NCBI GenBank assembly: GCA_963969595.1
Contig: OZ018412.1
Location: forward strand, 1,118,501 to 1,182,500
DNA from: Neckera pumila
Taxonomy: Eukaryota > Streptophyta > Bryopsida > Hypnales > Neckeraceae
Direction of reading: 5' to 3'
Length of the DNA stretch: 64,000 bases
In this document: positions 36,831 through 48,246 of the stretch, in pieces
How the letters are laid out: every line of letters begins with the position of its first letter
Position numbering within the stretch: the first letter of the stretch is position 1
Made by a program: the position numbers and the translations under genes
Notes under the pieces: generated by a model
Seen by the model: the letters and a program-made list of their open reading frames with translations, nothing else
Told to the model about the DNA's origin: nothing
Databases searched by the model: none

Positions 36831-38273
36831 TCCAGAAGTTAGCGCCGCATGAAATTGCAGATACTTTCCAGGACAAGATCCACCAATAGCATTAGCGGTG
36901 ACAAGACATAAGTGAACAGTACTTCATTTCAAGAGCAGTTCTATAGATGTAGCCGTCAGCGTTGTCCCTGTCCCCATCGAGGCAGGATGATGGTTACCTG
37001 CACGGATGACAACGTCTCCATGAGAGTTCACGTAATGTTCATGAAAATTCATGACGAATTCAAACAATTCATGATTGTTTGTAGACACAACATCGCCAAT
37101 CAGTGTGGACTTGGACATTTGTACAGTTCAGAGGAGAAGGTTTGTCAACAGTATCTGATTGACGCGCGCGGTTCCTCCAGCGGCAGCGTTGTGCGCTCCA
37201 TTTTGAAGTCGCAAATCCATGATAGATGCTGACGAAACCTGCATGGGAACCAATGATTAGTTCCGGGTAATGAAGCACCAGAATTTGGAGGAAATCAAAA
37301 CACTTTGGAAATACGCAGGACATGAAGATGAAAGAAGACAACCTTTGAAAACTCGAATATGAGGCGGGCTCAAGCAATCTTCCCACTTCTACTCAACGTA
37401 CGAGAGAATGGAGATGCACTCTCCAGGCGAGAATTTGTACTACGAACATCGATCTAAGGTGACAACAGAAATCAATTCTTCTGTGGCACCACCTCCATGC
37501 AGCTGCTGCACGTTGTGGGCCACTAGGGAAGACAGCGATTACGTTTCTTTCTTTATTTCTTAATTACTGTCTTAAGCTAATGGACCCCTACAAGCCCATT
37601 TAAGTTAATCCGCTCTTCAATGTCCAAGATCTACGTTTTCACCTGATAGGCACTTCATTTATTTCAACCAATAACTCCCACTCTTAAAATATTACACTCT
37701 TACCGCCGTCCGGCACCACCGCTCTCATCTAGTGCCACCTCCACAGACACGTAGGCACGACAGTTGCTGACAGACGCAAGTGTGAAAACCCTGGTCCTGG
37801 CCTGTAATGACACCTTAAGAGCAAGTGCGAATGCACCCTAAGAATTGGTTTCCGCCTTACTCTGCCCTAAAACTACGGTAATAAGGTTTCGGTAACCTCG
37901 GCAAAGCCCACGACGACATCCAAACTTATTGAAGTCGACGGAAGTCGGGACGCCGGCCCCTCTGGATGAAACCAAACCTGTCACTTCCGTTCAGTTGGGC
38001 GTTCCACTGCAGCCAGCGGAACGCGGAACTGCGTCTACATTTTCTGTTCGTCACCGTGGAGGACGGATGAGAAAATAAGTCCATTCATCCATGCGAACGA
38101 ATGTCGTCGACTCTGGCGCGGAAGAACGTACCGCGAGGGAGCTCGTCTCGCTTCAGCCTCTCTTCTCTCTCGGCCTCCCTCTGGCCTTCTCCTCTGAACG
38201 ACGACTGACCGGATCGAGCCGCAGACGAACTGATAATAATAAAATCGGCAGTTCAGCCATCTCGGAACTTCTT

Positions 38274-38297
38274 GCTGCTGCTGCTGCTGCTGCCGCG
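38274..38297 (+). repeat. GCT trinucleotide run in the beta-adaptin 5' leader
   Basis: About seven GCT units lie roughly 140 bp upstream of the start codon at 38434, probably in the 5' untranslated region or promoter. The mirror CAG run is at 57883-57906. Equal lengths in both arms are notable, because such tracts usually vary quickly. Confidence 0.8.
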
Positions 38298-38433
38298 GTG
38301 CAGCGCATTTTGATTGCACCGATCCGTGGATCGTGTCCCGCAGTGCAACGTCCATTGTCCCTCGCGTCCTCCTTCTTCCTGCCGTGGCGCCTTTCTCGTG
38401 GTGCATGGTTTTTGGTACCCCCCGTGGGCCACG

Positions 38434-41400
38434 ATGAGCGGCCATGACGCCAAGTATTTCACCACCACCAAGAAGGGCGAGATCCATGAGCTCAAGGAGG
38501 AGCTCAATTCGCAGTACAAGGTGCGTTCGCCAGTTCGGCCATGTTCGGCGGTCCACGTCCCCTCCGTTTCGCCATTGGCGCTGCTCCCCCGGATTGGCGA
38601 GCGCCGGTGGAACAGATTGGGTCGCGTTCCGCTCCCCTGCGGAACTGCGCGCTCCAGGGTTGTAGTAAATACGCTGCTTTGGCGAAGACGTTTGCTGTGC
38701 AGATTGTGTGTTTGATTTAGGGTTAGGCGTTATGCAGCGAGAGTGGCTCTCTGGCATTCCCGCATTCGTCGTGGCTCTGTGCGGACCCACCCGAAGCCCT
38801 GACCGCGCACGTCGATTCGCGGGGCAGCTCGAAGGGCTCCCGATCGGGACTGTGGAACAGGCAGCTAGCTTAGGTCACGGTGGGGTGACCGGACAAGTCT
38901 TTCCGTTCGAATCTCGCAGATTTCTCGAAACGCAGGTCAATGTCGATGGAACCAGTCACTCGTCTGTGATCCCTTGTTTGATCAATTCCTTCCCAAGGGT
39001 GTCTTGCTGGTCGAACGTAGGTGAGGACCCCAATCAGACAGTAATGCCGTCGAAAGAGCTTGTCTGCCTCTCTTCCCAGAAGGCGAATCAATGGTCCTAA
39101 GGATTGCCGTTCGACTCTTGGTTTCACAATTCAGTTTTGCGAAGGGGACCGCATTCTTAGAAGCTGCAAGGATGTAGTACATGACCTGTCTCTTCGATGC
39201 CATGGATCCATTCATGGAGAGTGGGTGGCACAAGCAAGTGATCAGTAGTTACTCACTATCTCTAGGAGCCCTCGACGTTTGCGTGATCACCTATACCTTC
39301 CGTAACTTTCCTTATCGGAGATTTTCATGCTCCACTAGTGACGCTGATCCTATAATTTGCCAATTGTAGGTGACTGTTACATCCGAACCAATAATCGAAC
39401 CATAATTGAATTGCTACATCCAGCAATGTCGTGAGTTTGTCACAATCGTGGTTGTACATTCCTTAGCGTTTTCTTCGTAAGGATTCACACTTGCCGTCCG
39501 AACTGGTTCCTTTTGACTTCACCTCATACCCTGCTAGATGTATTCCTCTTTTCATCCTCTCAGCTTAGATTATGCAGTCGGTGTGGCTTGCCGCATATGT
39601 TTCTTGGTAGGACAGCTCATCGAACAGTGCTTCATTTCATACGGGTCTTTTGTGAATACTTTCGGTTCTTTGATCGCCGACGATTTTGTTTCCAGTGAGG
39701 CTTCCTTCGTCCTCTTATACTGCAAGTGAGTTTGAGTACCCGAGTACTCGGCGTTGGTGCTTGCTCCCTTGCAACACAGAGTAACCTTTTTGTGTTTGAT
39801 GTGGCACATTGCAGGACAAAAAAAAGGATGCAGTGAAGAAGGTTATTGCTGCAATGACCGTTGGTAAGGATGTGTCCATGCTGTTCACAGATGTGGTCAA
39901 CTGCATGCAAACCGAAAATTTGGAGCTCAAGAAGCTTGTGTACTTGTACCTTATCAACTATGCCAAGAGCCACCCTGACTTGGCGATACTTGCCGTGAAC
40001 ACATTTGTGAAGGTTTGTAGTTTAACTAACACGTTGTATGTATGCCTTGATGCGTGTGTTTGTTAGATGCCTCCAGGTTCTCATCCACTGATGCTCAGTA
40101 GTATTTGACGCAGCCTGTGGGGTATGGGGTATTTTGGTTATGATGCCGGCGTTGATGATGATGACGATGCTGGTGAATTTCTTGCACAGGATTCTCAAGA
40201 TCCAAATCCTTTGATACGAGCATTGGCTGTGAGGACAATGGGTTGTATCAGGGTCGACAAGATCACAGAGTATCTGTGTGACCCTCTTCAAAGGTGTCTG
40301 AAGGTTAGCTCTTGAGTGCCTTAATAATGTTTTATTCGTCTGAAGTACGTTTGCTTTCATATTTATAATTGTGATTTTGGGTATTTAAGTTATTTCTTCT
40401 GCTAGAAATGAGAGTAGGTGAGATTGTTAGGCTAGCCTGCGTGTTCCTTTATTATTAGAGGATGTAGAATCTAAAACAGTCGCCTGCAAGATTCATGCTC
40501 CACCCAGCTGCATCAGCCTCGAGAGCACCTTCTCGCTTTTGATTTAAATCGTTGCTCTGGTCCTATTTTATCGTCCATGTGCTTTCTCTGGGATGGGAAT
40601 TTTGTGTTTTTACTTCCATCTTTCTCTGCTTATCCTTGGCTTTCTGAACTCGGTTGATTATGCAGGACGATGATCCTTACGTTCGAAAGACTGCAGCCGT
40701 TTGTGTTGCGAAGTTGCACGACATCAACGCAGAGCTGGTAGAGGACAGAGGGTTTTTGGAGTCCCTAAAGGACATGATATCTGATAGCAATCCCATGGTT
40801 GTCGCAAACGCTGTGGCAGCGCTTGCTGAAATTCAAGAGGGTAGCAGCAAGAACATTTTTGAGATCACAAATCACACGCTATTCAAGCTTTTGGCGGCTC
40901 TCAATGAGTGCACAGAGTGCGTGTACTCTAATTGCTTTTCTGTTTCTAGGCATGTCGGTTTAGATCACACATAAAAATTCCTAAGTTTCAAATCCATCTT
41001 ACGCGAGAACAGATTACAAGTGCAATGTTTCAGTTAAAGCGCCAATGTTAATGGAGCCTTGGGAAGGATTATTTTAATCCCTGGCAAACAGGCAGTACTG
41101 TTTTGAACGTAGAGTCTGATTGCAGGTGGGGTCAGGTTTTTATTTTGGATGCTTTATCTAAATATAAAGCAAAGGATATCCGTGATGCTGAGAATATTGT
41201 GGAACGCATAACTCCTCGCCTGCAGCATGCCAATTGTGCTGTAGTTCTATCGGCCGTAAAGGTACTGTATTTGTGAATTCTCACAGCTGTGGTGGTCCCT
41301 GTTGCCTGCTTCTTCTTCTGCCTCTTCTGGCAGACTCGATAGTCATCTGTGTCTTACTCCTCAGATTAGTTACTCCTCAGTACTTGAGCAATTGTTGATG

Positions 41401-44400
41401 GTTGAGATCTTGTGGTGGGCTGCTGTCACCTAGTTGCCAAGGTTTTTTGTAGTCACGTTAACTATCAAAGTCATACTGACTTGGGTGTTTGTATGAAGGT
41501 CATCTTGCTACAAATGGAGCTCATTACCAGCACAGATGTCGTGCGAAACTTGTGTAAAAAGATGGCACCACCTTTGGTAACACTTCTATCGGCAGAGCCT
41601 GAGATCCAGTATGTTGCACTTCGCAATATCAATCTTATTGTGCAGCGCCGTCCTGGAATTCTTGCACATGAGATCAAGGTTCACACTGAAAGCCCTTTCT
41701 TTGCTATTAATGCGTCTATATCTGGGGTATTCAGAGGAGCAACAGCAGACGTCCGTGGCATATTTTTTGTGCATTGAACAGATGAACTAATTATGCCAGC
41801 AGTTTGTCGAGTCTGCCTTATGTAACGCGATCAACACGCAATAAGAGATGCTCAATCTGTTTGCAGTTTGAGTCGACATTCAATGCAAGCTGTGTCTTTT
41901 GTTTTCGGATCAAGCCGTTCAATCTTACGCAGGTTTGTCTCATGTCCACAGGTGTTTTTCTGCAAGTACAACGATCCTATTTACGTGAAGATGGAGAAGC
42001 TGGAGATAATGATCAAACTCGCCTCTGACCGCAATATCGATCAGGTCTTTTTATCTCTTCCCTCAATGTGGTGGAGTTCTTTGAGATCAGTATCTTTCTC
42101 GAATGTTGATCTTGTTCTGAGAATGGGTTTGAATCTGGAGAGGTGAAGTGTTAGTATTGTGCAATGCAGGCATCTGAAAACAGAGAGATATGTGTGTAGA
42201 ACCTTTAGCGTTTGGAATTCTATCAATTGATAAGCATGCTCTCTCATACAGGTCCTTTTGGAGTTCAAGGAGTATGCCACGGAAGTTGATGTTGATTTTG
42301 TGAGGAAAGCAGTTCGGGCCATAGGGCGATGTGCAATCAAATTGGAGCGGGCGGCTGAGCGCTGCATTAATGTACTGTTGGATCTGATCAAGATCAAGGT
42401 CAACTACGTTGTTCAAGAAGCAATTATAGTGATCAAGGATATTTTTCGAAGATACCCTAATATGTAAGTGATCACAGCTGGATTTTGGACACTTCCCCGG
42501 AATTTGGGATTTTATTAGAAAGGTGTTCGGTTGTTTTCACTGTTTTCCACTGGCTCAATTAAAATTGGCGTTTGCTTGTAGATGGAGTGTTGGCTTCTTT
42601 TATTGGGGCTAATGAGTATTCAATTGTCTTGTGAACAGGTATGAGTCCATTATTGCTACACTTTGTGAAAGTTTGGACACTCTTGACGAGCCTGAAGCGA
42701 AGGTATTGCTTTGGACTTGGGACATATATGCTCTTTTATTGTCCTTCGATCAAGGCTTTTTGTTTGGTTTGTCTTTTTTATGCACACCGTTACATTATTC
42801 GCTTGTTGTTATTAATTTGCATTCGTTAAGATTCCAAGGTTTTGCTTGTAATGATATAATGTTTTGGCTCCGTGTGCAGGCATCTATGATATGGATAATA
42901 GGTGAATATGCTGAGCGTATTGACAATGCAGATGAGCTACTTGAAAGTTTTCTAGAAACTTTCCCTGAAGAACCTGCCCAGGTGCAGTTGCAACTTCTTA
43001 CTGCTGCTGTGAAGCTTTTTCTGAAGAAGCCTACTGAGGGTCCCCAACAGATGATTCAGGTACTTCTCTTGCCTTCAGATTCACCACTCTGACTTGGGCT
43101 CCCTCGTGTTTTTTTAGGACGCTGGTGCACTGCTTGTGAATGTTGTCATGTGCAGTTTTCGCTGCAAGCAATGGGCGTTTTAAGTTCTTAGAAGGGCCAC
43201 ATGGCGCTCAATGTGAGATATGAGTAACATGCTGAACCATATTCTCATGTCCAGGTTGTGCTGAACAATGCTACGCAAGAAACCGATAATCCAGACTTGC
43301 GTGATCGTGCATATGTGTATTGGCGTCTCCTTTCTACAGACCCTGAGGTGTGTTGTTATTCACTTTGCTAAATCTGCCCACGAATATTACGGGGTCTTCA
43401 ATAACAGGATGAATTGTGATACCCGTGGCACAAGCGGATATTGGTCTATGCATCAGATTTTTGTGATGGAAGTTTTTTGGCGGTATGCGGAGATTTTAAT
43501 TCATGTGCCGCATTGCATTTGTATTTTTTTTGGCAATGGTGTTTTCAGGTTGTTCTGTATTAAAATCAGTGTTGTATGAAAGTTTGAGATGAAACTAACC
43601 GCTTGGATGTTCCTTCCAGGCTGCAAAAGACGTTGTTTTGGCTGAGAAGCCTACAATCAGTGATGATTCCAATAACTTAGACCCGTCTCTTCTAGATGAT
43701 TTGCTGGCTAACATTGCCACACTTGCATCTGTTTATCACAAGCGCGCTGATGCATTTGTGAGTCGTGCACGGGCAGTGGCTGCGAGAGAGGAAGATGATG
43801 AGTACGCTGATGGCCTGGATTCCGGGTCTGGCAATTCATCAGCTCCAGTTCCGGAGATGGCCACATCAAGTGCACCAGTGCCATCCACTACTGGTGCGGC
43901 TGTGCCTGCTGCTGGAAAAGGGGCAACTGCTGCTCCAGCTGCTGTACCTGATTTGTTGGGGGACCTGATGGGATTTGAATCAGCCTTGGTTCCAGTTGGA
44001 CCTGCAACTGCTGGTGTTCCGTTAGAGTAAGCTTCCACGCGTATTAGGCGTCCTTAATTAATTGGTTTGGGAAGTCCTCTTTGGTGCTGCTTGTTCACTG
44101 GTTGGTGGCCGTCTGTTACACATGATCTGTCACAGTGTTTCAACTCCCTTTGTTATGAATGTTTTTGTGTTTATAATTGAGTTCGGTTATGGTTTCTGTA
44201 TGGCATGCTTATATCCTGAGTGCTTTACAGATTTGGTATCTTGTTCTACATACGCCAACAAGTTTTATAAAACATCTGCTATTTATGACGTGTGTACAGG
44301 CCTCCTCTTCCTGTTCTCCTTCCAGCCACATCTGGCCAAGGTTTGCAAATATCTGGGCAAATGACAAGGCGTGAAGGAAAAGTGTTCTACAATCTCAAAT

Positions 44401-45570
44401 TCGAGAATCATACTCAAACTCCTTTGGATAAATTCATGATTCAGTTCAACAAGAATACGTTTGGTCTTGCTGCAGGAGGCCCTCTTCAGGTTCATCTCTC
44501 GATTTGTTTGTTTGAAGTGTTCGTCATTTCTGGAGCTTTTTCTCTTGAATATGGATATCGGGTAATGCTACGGTGATGCATACTTTTACGTCAGCAGAAA
44601 TACGGTCTCACGTTTTTGGCACAAACTCCATCTTTGTAGTTGTTTGGCCTTGGGCCATAAACCCTGACCATCGTTCCATCATGTTTATAGGTACCTATTA
44701 TTCAGCCATCTGGCTCTTCAGGCACCTTGCTGCCTATGGTTCTTTTTCAAAACGTTTCAGAGGGTCCTCCCAACTCCGTGCTTCAAGTAGCTGTTAAGAA
44801 CAACCAGCAGCCTGTGTGGTACTTCACCGACAAAATCCCGTTGCAAGTACTTTTTGTTGAAGACGGCCGCATGGAAAGGGGATCGTTCTTGGAGGTACTA
44901 TTCTTCCTGCACACCTATTGGGTTGTGTTTTAGAGCATAGGTATTTGCAAGAGCTTGTACAAAATTTATAGTGATCCTGCTCTTCCTTTCAAGGATATTC
45001 TTAGCTTTGTCAGATTTTCTTGCCTGCTTTTCCTTCGCAAATCTGTTTGCCTAATCTTGCAATACCAAAAAATTGTACCAGACTTGGAAGGCACTGCCTG
45101 ATTCTCACGAGGTTTCTAAGGATCTGCCCAATGCTGTGATTACAAACGTTGATGCCACTTTGGAGAAACTTGCTACTACTAATCTTTTCTACATCGCACG
45201 GCGGGTGCTGAAGGACACGAACCAAGAGGTATGTCTATTTGCGTTCTAGAAGTTTTTGTTTCGTGCTGGGTGCTTATTTGGATGTGTAGATCACAGTATT
45301 GTACAACAGAGTAATGAACTTTCATTTATATCGAAAACTATTGCGGATATGAATCGGCGTTGCACAAGTTTGATTAACTTTACATTGGCTTATTTGGGAG
45401 CTGTGAAATTGCAGGTTTTATACCTCTCTGGCAAAGTGCCTCCAAACATTCCATTCCTTGTAGAACTCACCTGCAAAGTAGGCGCTCCAAGTGTGAAGTG
45501 TGCAGTGAAGACACCAACCCCAGAAATGGCACCATTGTTCTTTGAAGCTATTGAGTCCCTTTTGAAGTAG
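38434..45570 (+). CDS. beta-adaptin (AP-1/AP-2 large subunit), left copy
   Basis: Large subunit of the heterotetrameric AP-1 and AP-2 clathrin adaptors, which select cargo and recruit clathrin at the trans-Golgi network and plasma membrane. Exons: 38434-38520, 39815-40012, 40190-40303, 40666-40916, 41126-41261, 41499-41678, 41952-42044, 42252-42463, 42639-42702, 42880-43059, 43255-43347, 43620-44026, 44300-44489, 44691-44894, 45082-45228, 45415-45570. They join without a stop to 903 residues, the usual plant length. Residues 1 to about 580 are the helical-repeat trunk ([17 protein letters not shown] start; [17 protein letters not shown]); about 580-670 an Ala/Pro-rich hinge with DLLGDL, a possible clathrin-box motif; about 675-903 the ear, ending [19 protein letters not shown]. 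The start fits the conserved N-terminus. The upstream region is cut by the palindrome edge 471 bp before the ATG, with a Harbinger element beyond. Confidence 0.96.
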
Positions 45571-47933
45571 AATATCAACTACGAGGTAGTCAGTATATTG
45601 TATCTATGATGTTCCGTGGCAGCAAGTATGGTCAAGGTTTCGTCTGCAGTTAAGATTTAGGTTCTTTGGTTCAGTTTAGGAAGAACAAGTTTATTGTTGC
45701 TGCCGCAGCTGTTTCGAGTTTTGTTGGATCAAAGAGTTATTCTCCCCGCTTCTGAGAAGGTCTCATATCTTGACGCGAATGTTTTGGCGTGAAATGAGCA
45801 AGGGTTGTACTTGAATGAACCAGGGAGTGTCAGTGTATTATTTAGATTCTTACTACAGCAGGCATTGCCAATTATAATGTCCGTCTCAAGACCGCTCTTG
45901 TGCAACCTCTCCTTTGTTTTTCTGGCTGTTCTACCAATCCACCTTATTTGGATGAGGTTTTAGGTTGTAAGGTAGGATAGCCCATTTTCGTCCCATGGTC
46001 TTTGCACATGTGTAGACATAGTGGATTTACAAATTTTATTTGGGAAAGAACGGCGTATTGGGGGATATTTCACATGTATTTTGGTAAACAGGAATAGGAT
46101 AATAGGAATTCATGCATAATAGGTTCTCCAAACAGTAAGCAAAAACGTATAGCTTCTCAATATGGACCACAAGTGGATTCATCTTGTTTTTTTGATGCTA
46201 GAGTGTCTATCTTAGTTCCTTCCATTGTTCCATTGGTTATCCCAAGGCATACCTCAGGATTTTGGGTGAAATGGGTGATTTTTTGCCATGTGCATGGTAT
46301 TTTATAAAATTGTCATTTTGCAGTCCAAATCTAGTTGTTTTGGTTTCTATTTTGTGTACACTCAACCTATCTCAATGCATGTGAAATTGAGTACAATTTT
46401 GACAATGTTAAGGAGAGTACAAAAGGATATGATGTATAGTGATCTTTTTTTTTTATGGTTTGTTTCTTGTTTTATAAAGAGAGCCGCTGTTTTTGTATTT
46501 GTTGAAGATATTTAAAATTGTTATTTTGTCTTTTAATGTGGTTGTGATGGTTGGATATCCAAACTATTGTAAGGTTTGTGTGAAATGTTTTTATGTTTTT
46601 TTGTTTTTTTTTAAGTTTTCACTCTTTTTTTAAAATCTAGGATCACTTAGGTGTGTTAGGAGTAGCTTATACCATACAAGTTTGTGCCTCTTTCATATAA
46701 TTGTTTATAGAACCAGCATATACGATACAAATTGGTGTAAATGTGTATGGCATTGTATGGAAGTTTATATTTGTTGCTTCAAGGCATTATGTTATAATTG
46801 TCATGTTCTCAAGCATTCAATGTGGTTGAATCTACTTTTCTTCTTTCACTGGCCTTGTTTTTTAGTTTAAAGGAATGAATGGTTGGTTTACCAAGAGAAG
46901 TTTGATGGGTCATCAGGACTTGATCCAAACTTTGTAGCTTTTAGTTGGAGTTGCAACTCTTCTTGTGTATGTATTGCACTCGTTAGGCCAATGGAGCTAT
47001 CTTAGTTGGTTTTGTGGATATATTTTTATATGGGAGTTGGTGTCTTATTTTGTTTTATTAATGGAAAAAAATCCTTCATTACTTCTTGTTCTGGGGTCAT
47101 TTATGGAAGCATTCTATACAACATTTGGTAGTGGTTATGAAGGATTTAAGAGCACAAGAGGCATAATTTGCAATTGAATTCCAACAACTCACATATAATC
47201 TTGAAAGGCATGGCAAGAGTTTTTTCAACCCGTTTTTGTTCAGCCATAGTGATGATATGGACGGAGTCTTATTAATCACTTTACTAAAAGTAAATACTTA
47301 GGAGTTTATAACTCATGCTGTTACTTGTGACAACCAAGAATTCAAAAAGCATGAAGGAATGCAATTTGGAATGAATGGTGTACACCAAAATTTGATCACT
47401 ATATCTCTAAGGTATTCAAGTATTTCTTTAATCACTGAATGTTGAATCAATGCAAATTGATGCATTAAGTTCAAAATGTAAGATTAGTAGAAGAGCTTAT
47501 CCAAGAAGATTCATATTTTCATTGTGGCAATGCAAGAGGTGAAGGAGAGATTGTTTGCTAGAGATTGTTCACTATCTTGGAAGAACAAGGGATACATATC
47601 CGGAAGCATTGTTAGATATTAAAATGACTATATAATGTCTAGTCAAATGCACGGGGTCAAATGGAACCCCAACCAATAGAAGGCCACTCATAGAAGGTCT
47701 TTTTCTTTATCTTGATCTTATACCTTGCCTAGAGGTTGTCACTTCCTATATTTTTTGGCCTTCATGTACAAGATTGAGGTATTTTAAAATGGAATATAAA
47801 TTTAGATCTCTTGAATTTTAGGCATCCTTCAATTTTTTAAAGTTCTAATTTGTGGTATCACCATGAAGAAACTGAACCCTCTAAGGGGTTGTCAGTTTTT
47901 GTACTATTAATACAAGTAAGTTTGAAAAAGAAC
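45571..47933. other. downstream part of the left arm, no gene recognised
   Basis: The first 400 bp are probably the beta-adaptin 3' UTR. The rest is AT-rich, with reading frames under 80 codons and no recognised motif. It may contain an old element, but I cannot name one. The mirror image is 48247-50609. Confidence 0.6.
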
Positions 47934-48246
47934 CATCAAGCAGTTTGATGTCGTATTGAATTGACGATTTCTCTTCAAGACATGGTCCCTTCAAAATCAA
48001 TCGCATTGAATTCACTTGTTCTCTTCAACACATGATTCCTTCAAAATCAGCCACATTAAATTTGCCAGATTGAAAATAAGTGAATTGAATGTGGCTAATT
48101 TCGGGGTGCGGTGTGTGGCTTTTTCTTTGCTTTTTAGCTAAAGCTCAAGTCACAAATTGGAAATAAAGATATGGAATTGGAAAGTTCAAATTATCTATGC
48201 CAATATAGTGGCACTAATGCCAAATAAAAGACATTGTCTTTCTTGA
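47934..48246. other. unique 313-bp spacer at the palindrome centre
   Basis: The arms stop at GAAC (47933) and its complement (48247). The spacer has two tandem 50-bp units (47951-48000 and 48001-48050, about 80% alike) and a foldback, AGCCACATT (48049-48057) with AATGTGGCT (48089-48097). No coding capacity. Its asymmetry argues against a simple missed-adapter read artefact, which would leave no spacer or an adapter-like one. Confidence 0.85.

Larger units (their letters stand above)
31043..37838. mobile_element. PIF/Harbinger DNA transposon, decayed, about 6.8 kb
   Basis: Left end GGGTTCTTTTGCACTTGCTC and right end, read inverted, GGGTGCATTCGCACTTGCTC form a terminal inverted repeat of about 25 bp. 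Adjacent triplets are TAC (31040-31042) and TAA (37839-37841), close to the TWA duplication preferred by this superfamily but with one mismatch. Inside are the two genes expected of Harbinger elements: a DDE transposase on + and a trihelix/Myb-like ORF on -, arranged convergently. Both carry nonsense mutations, so the element is inactive. It stops 125 bp short of the palindrome edge and about 600 bp upstream of the left beta-adaptin start codon. Confidence 0.8.
37963..47933 (+). repeat. left arm of the 20-kb palindrome
   Basis: 9971 bp whose reverse complement is found at 48247-58217. Mirrored positions sum to 96180 throughout, so no insertion or deletion separates the arms. Stretches I compared base by base (37963-38058, 47641-47700, 47882-47933 and the exon boundaries) match exactly. 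It holds one whole beta-adaptin gene and about 2.4 kb of its downstream DNA. Confidence 0.95.

Noticed and set aside
38035..38790. 251-codon minus-strand reading frame with a poly-Gln run (mirror 57390-58145 on +)
   Set aside because: It is antisense to the beta-adaptin leader, exon 1 and part of intron 1. Poly-Gln comes from the GCT run, composition is GC-driven, and no domain is visible.
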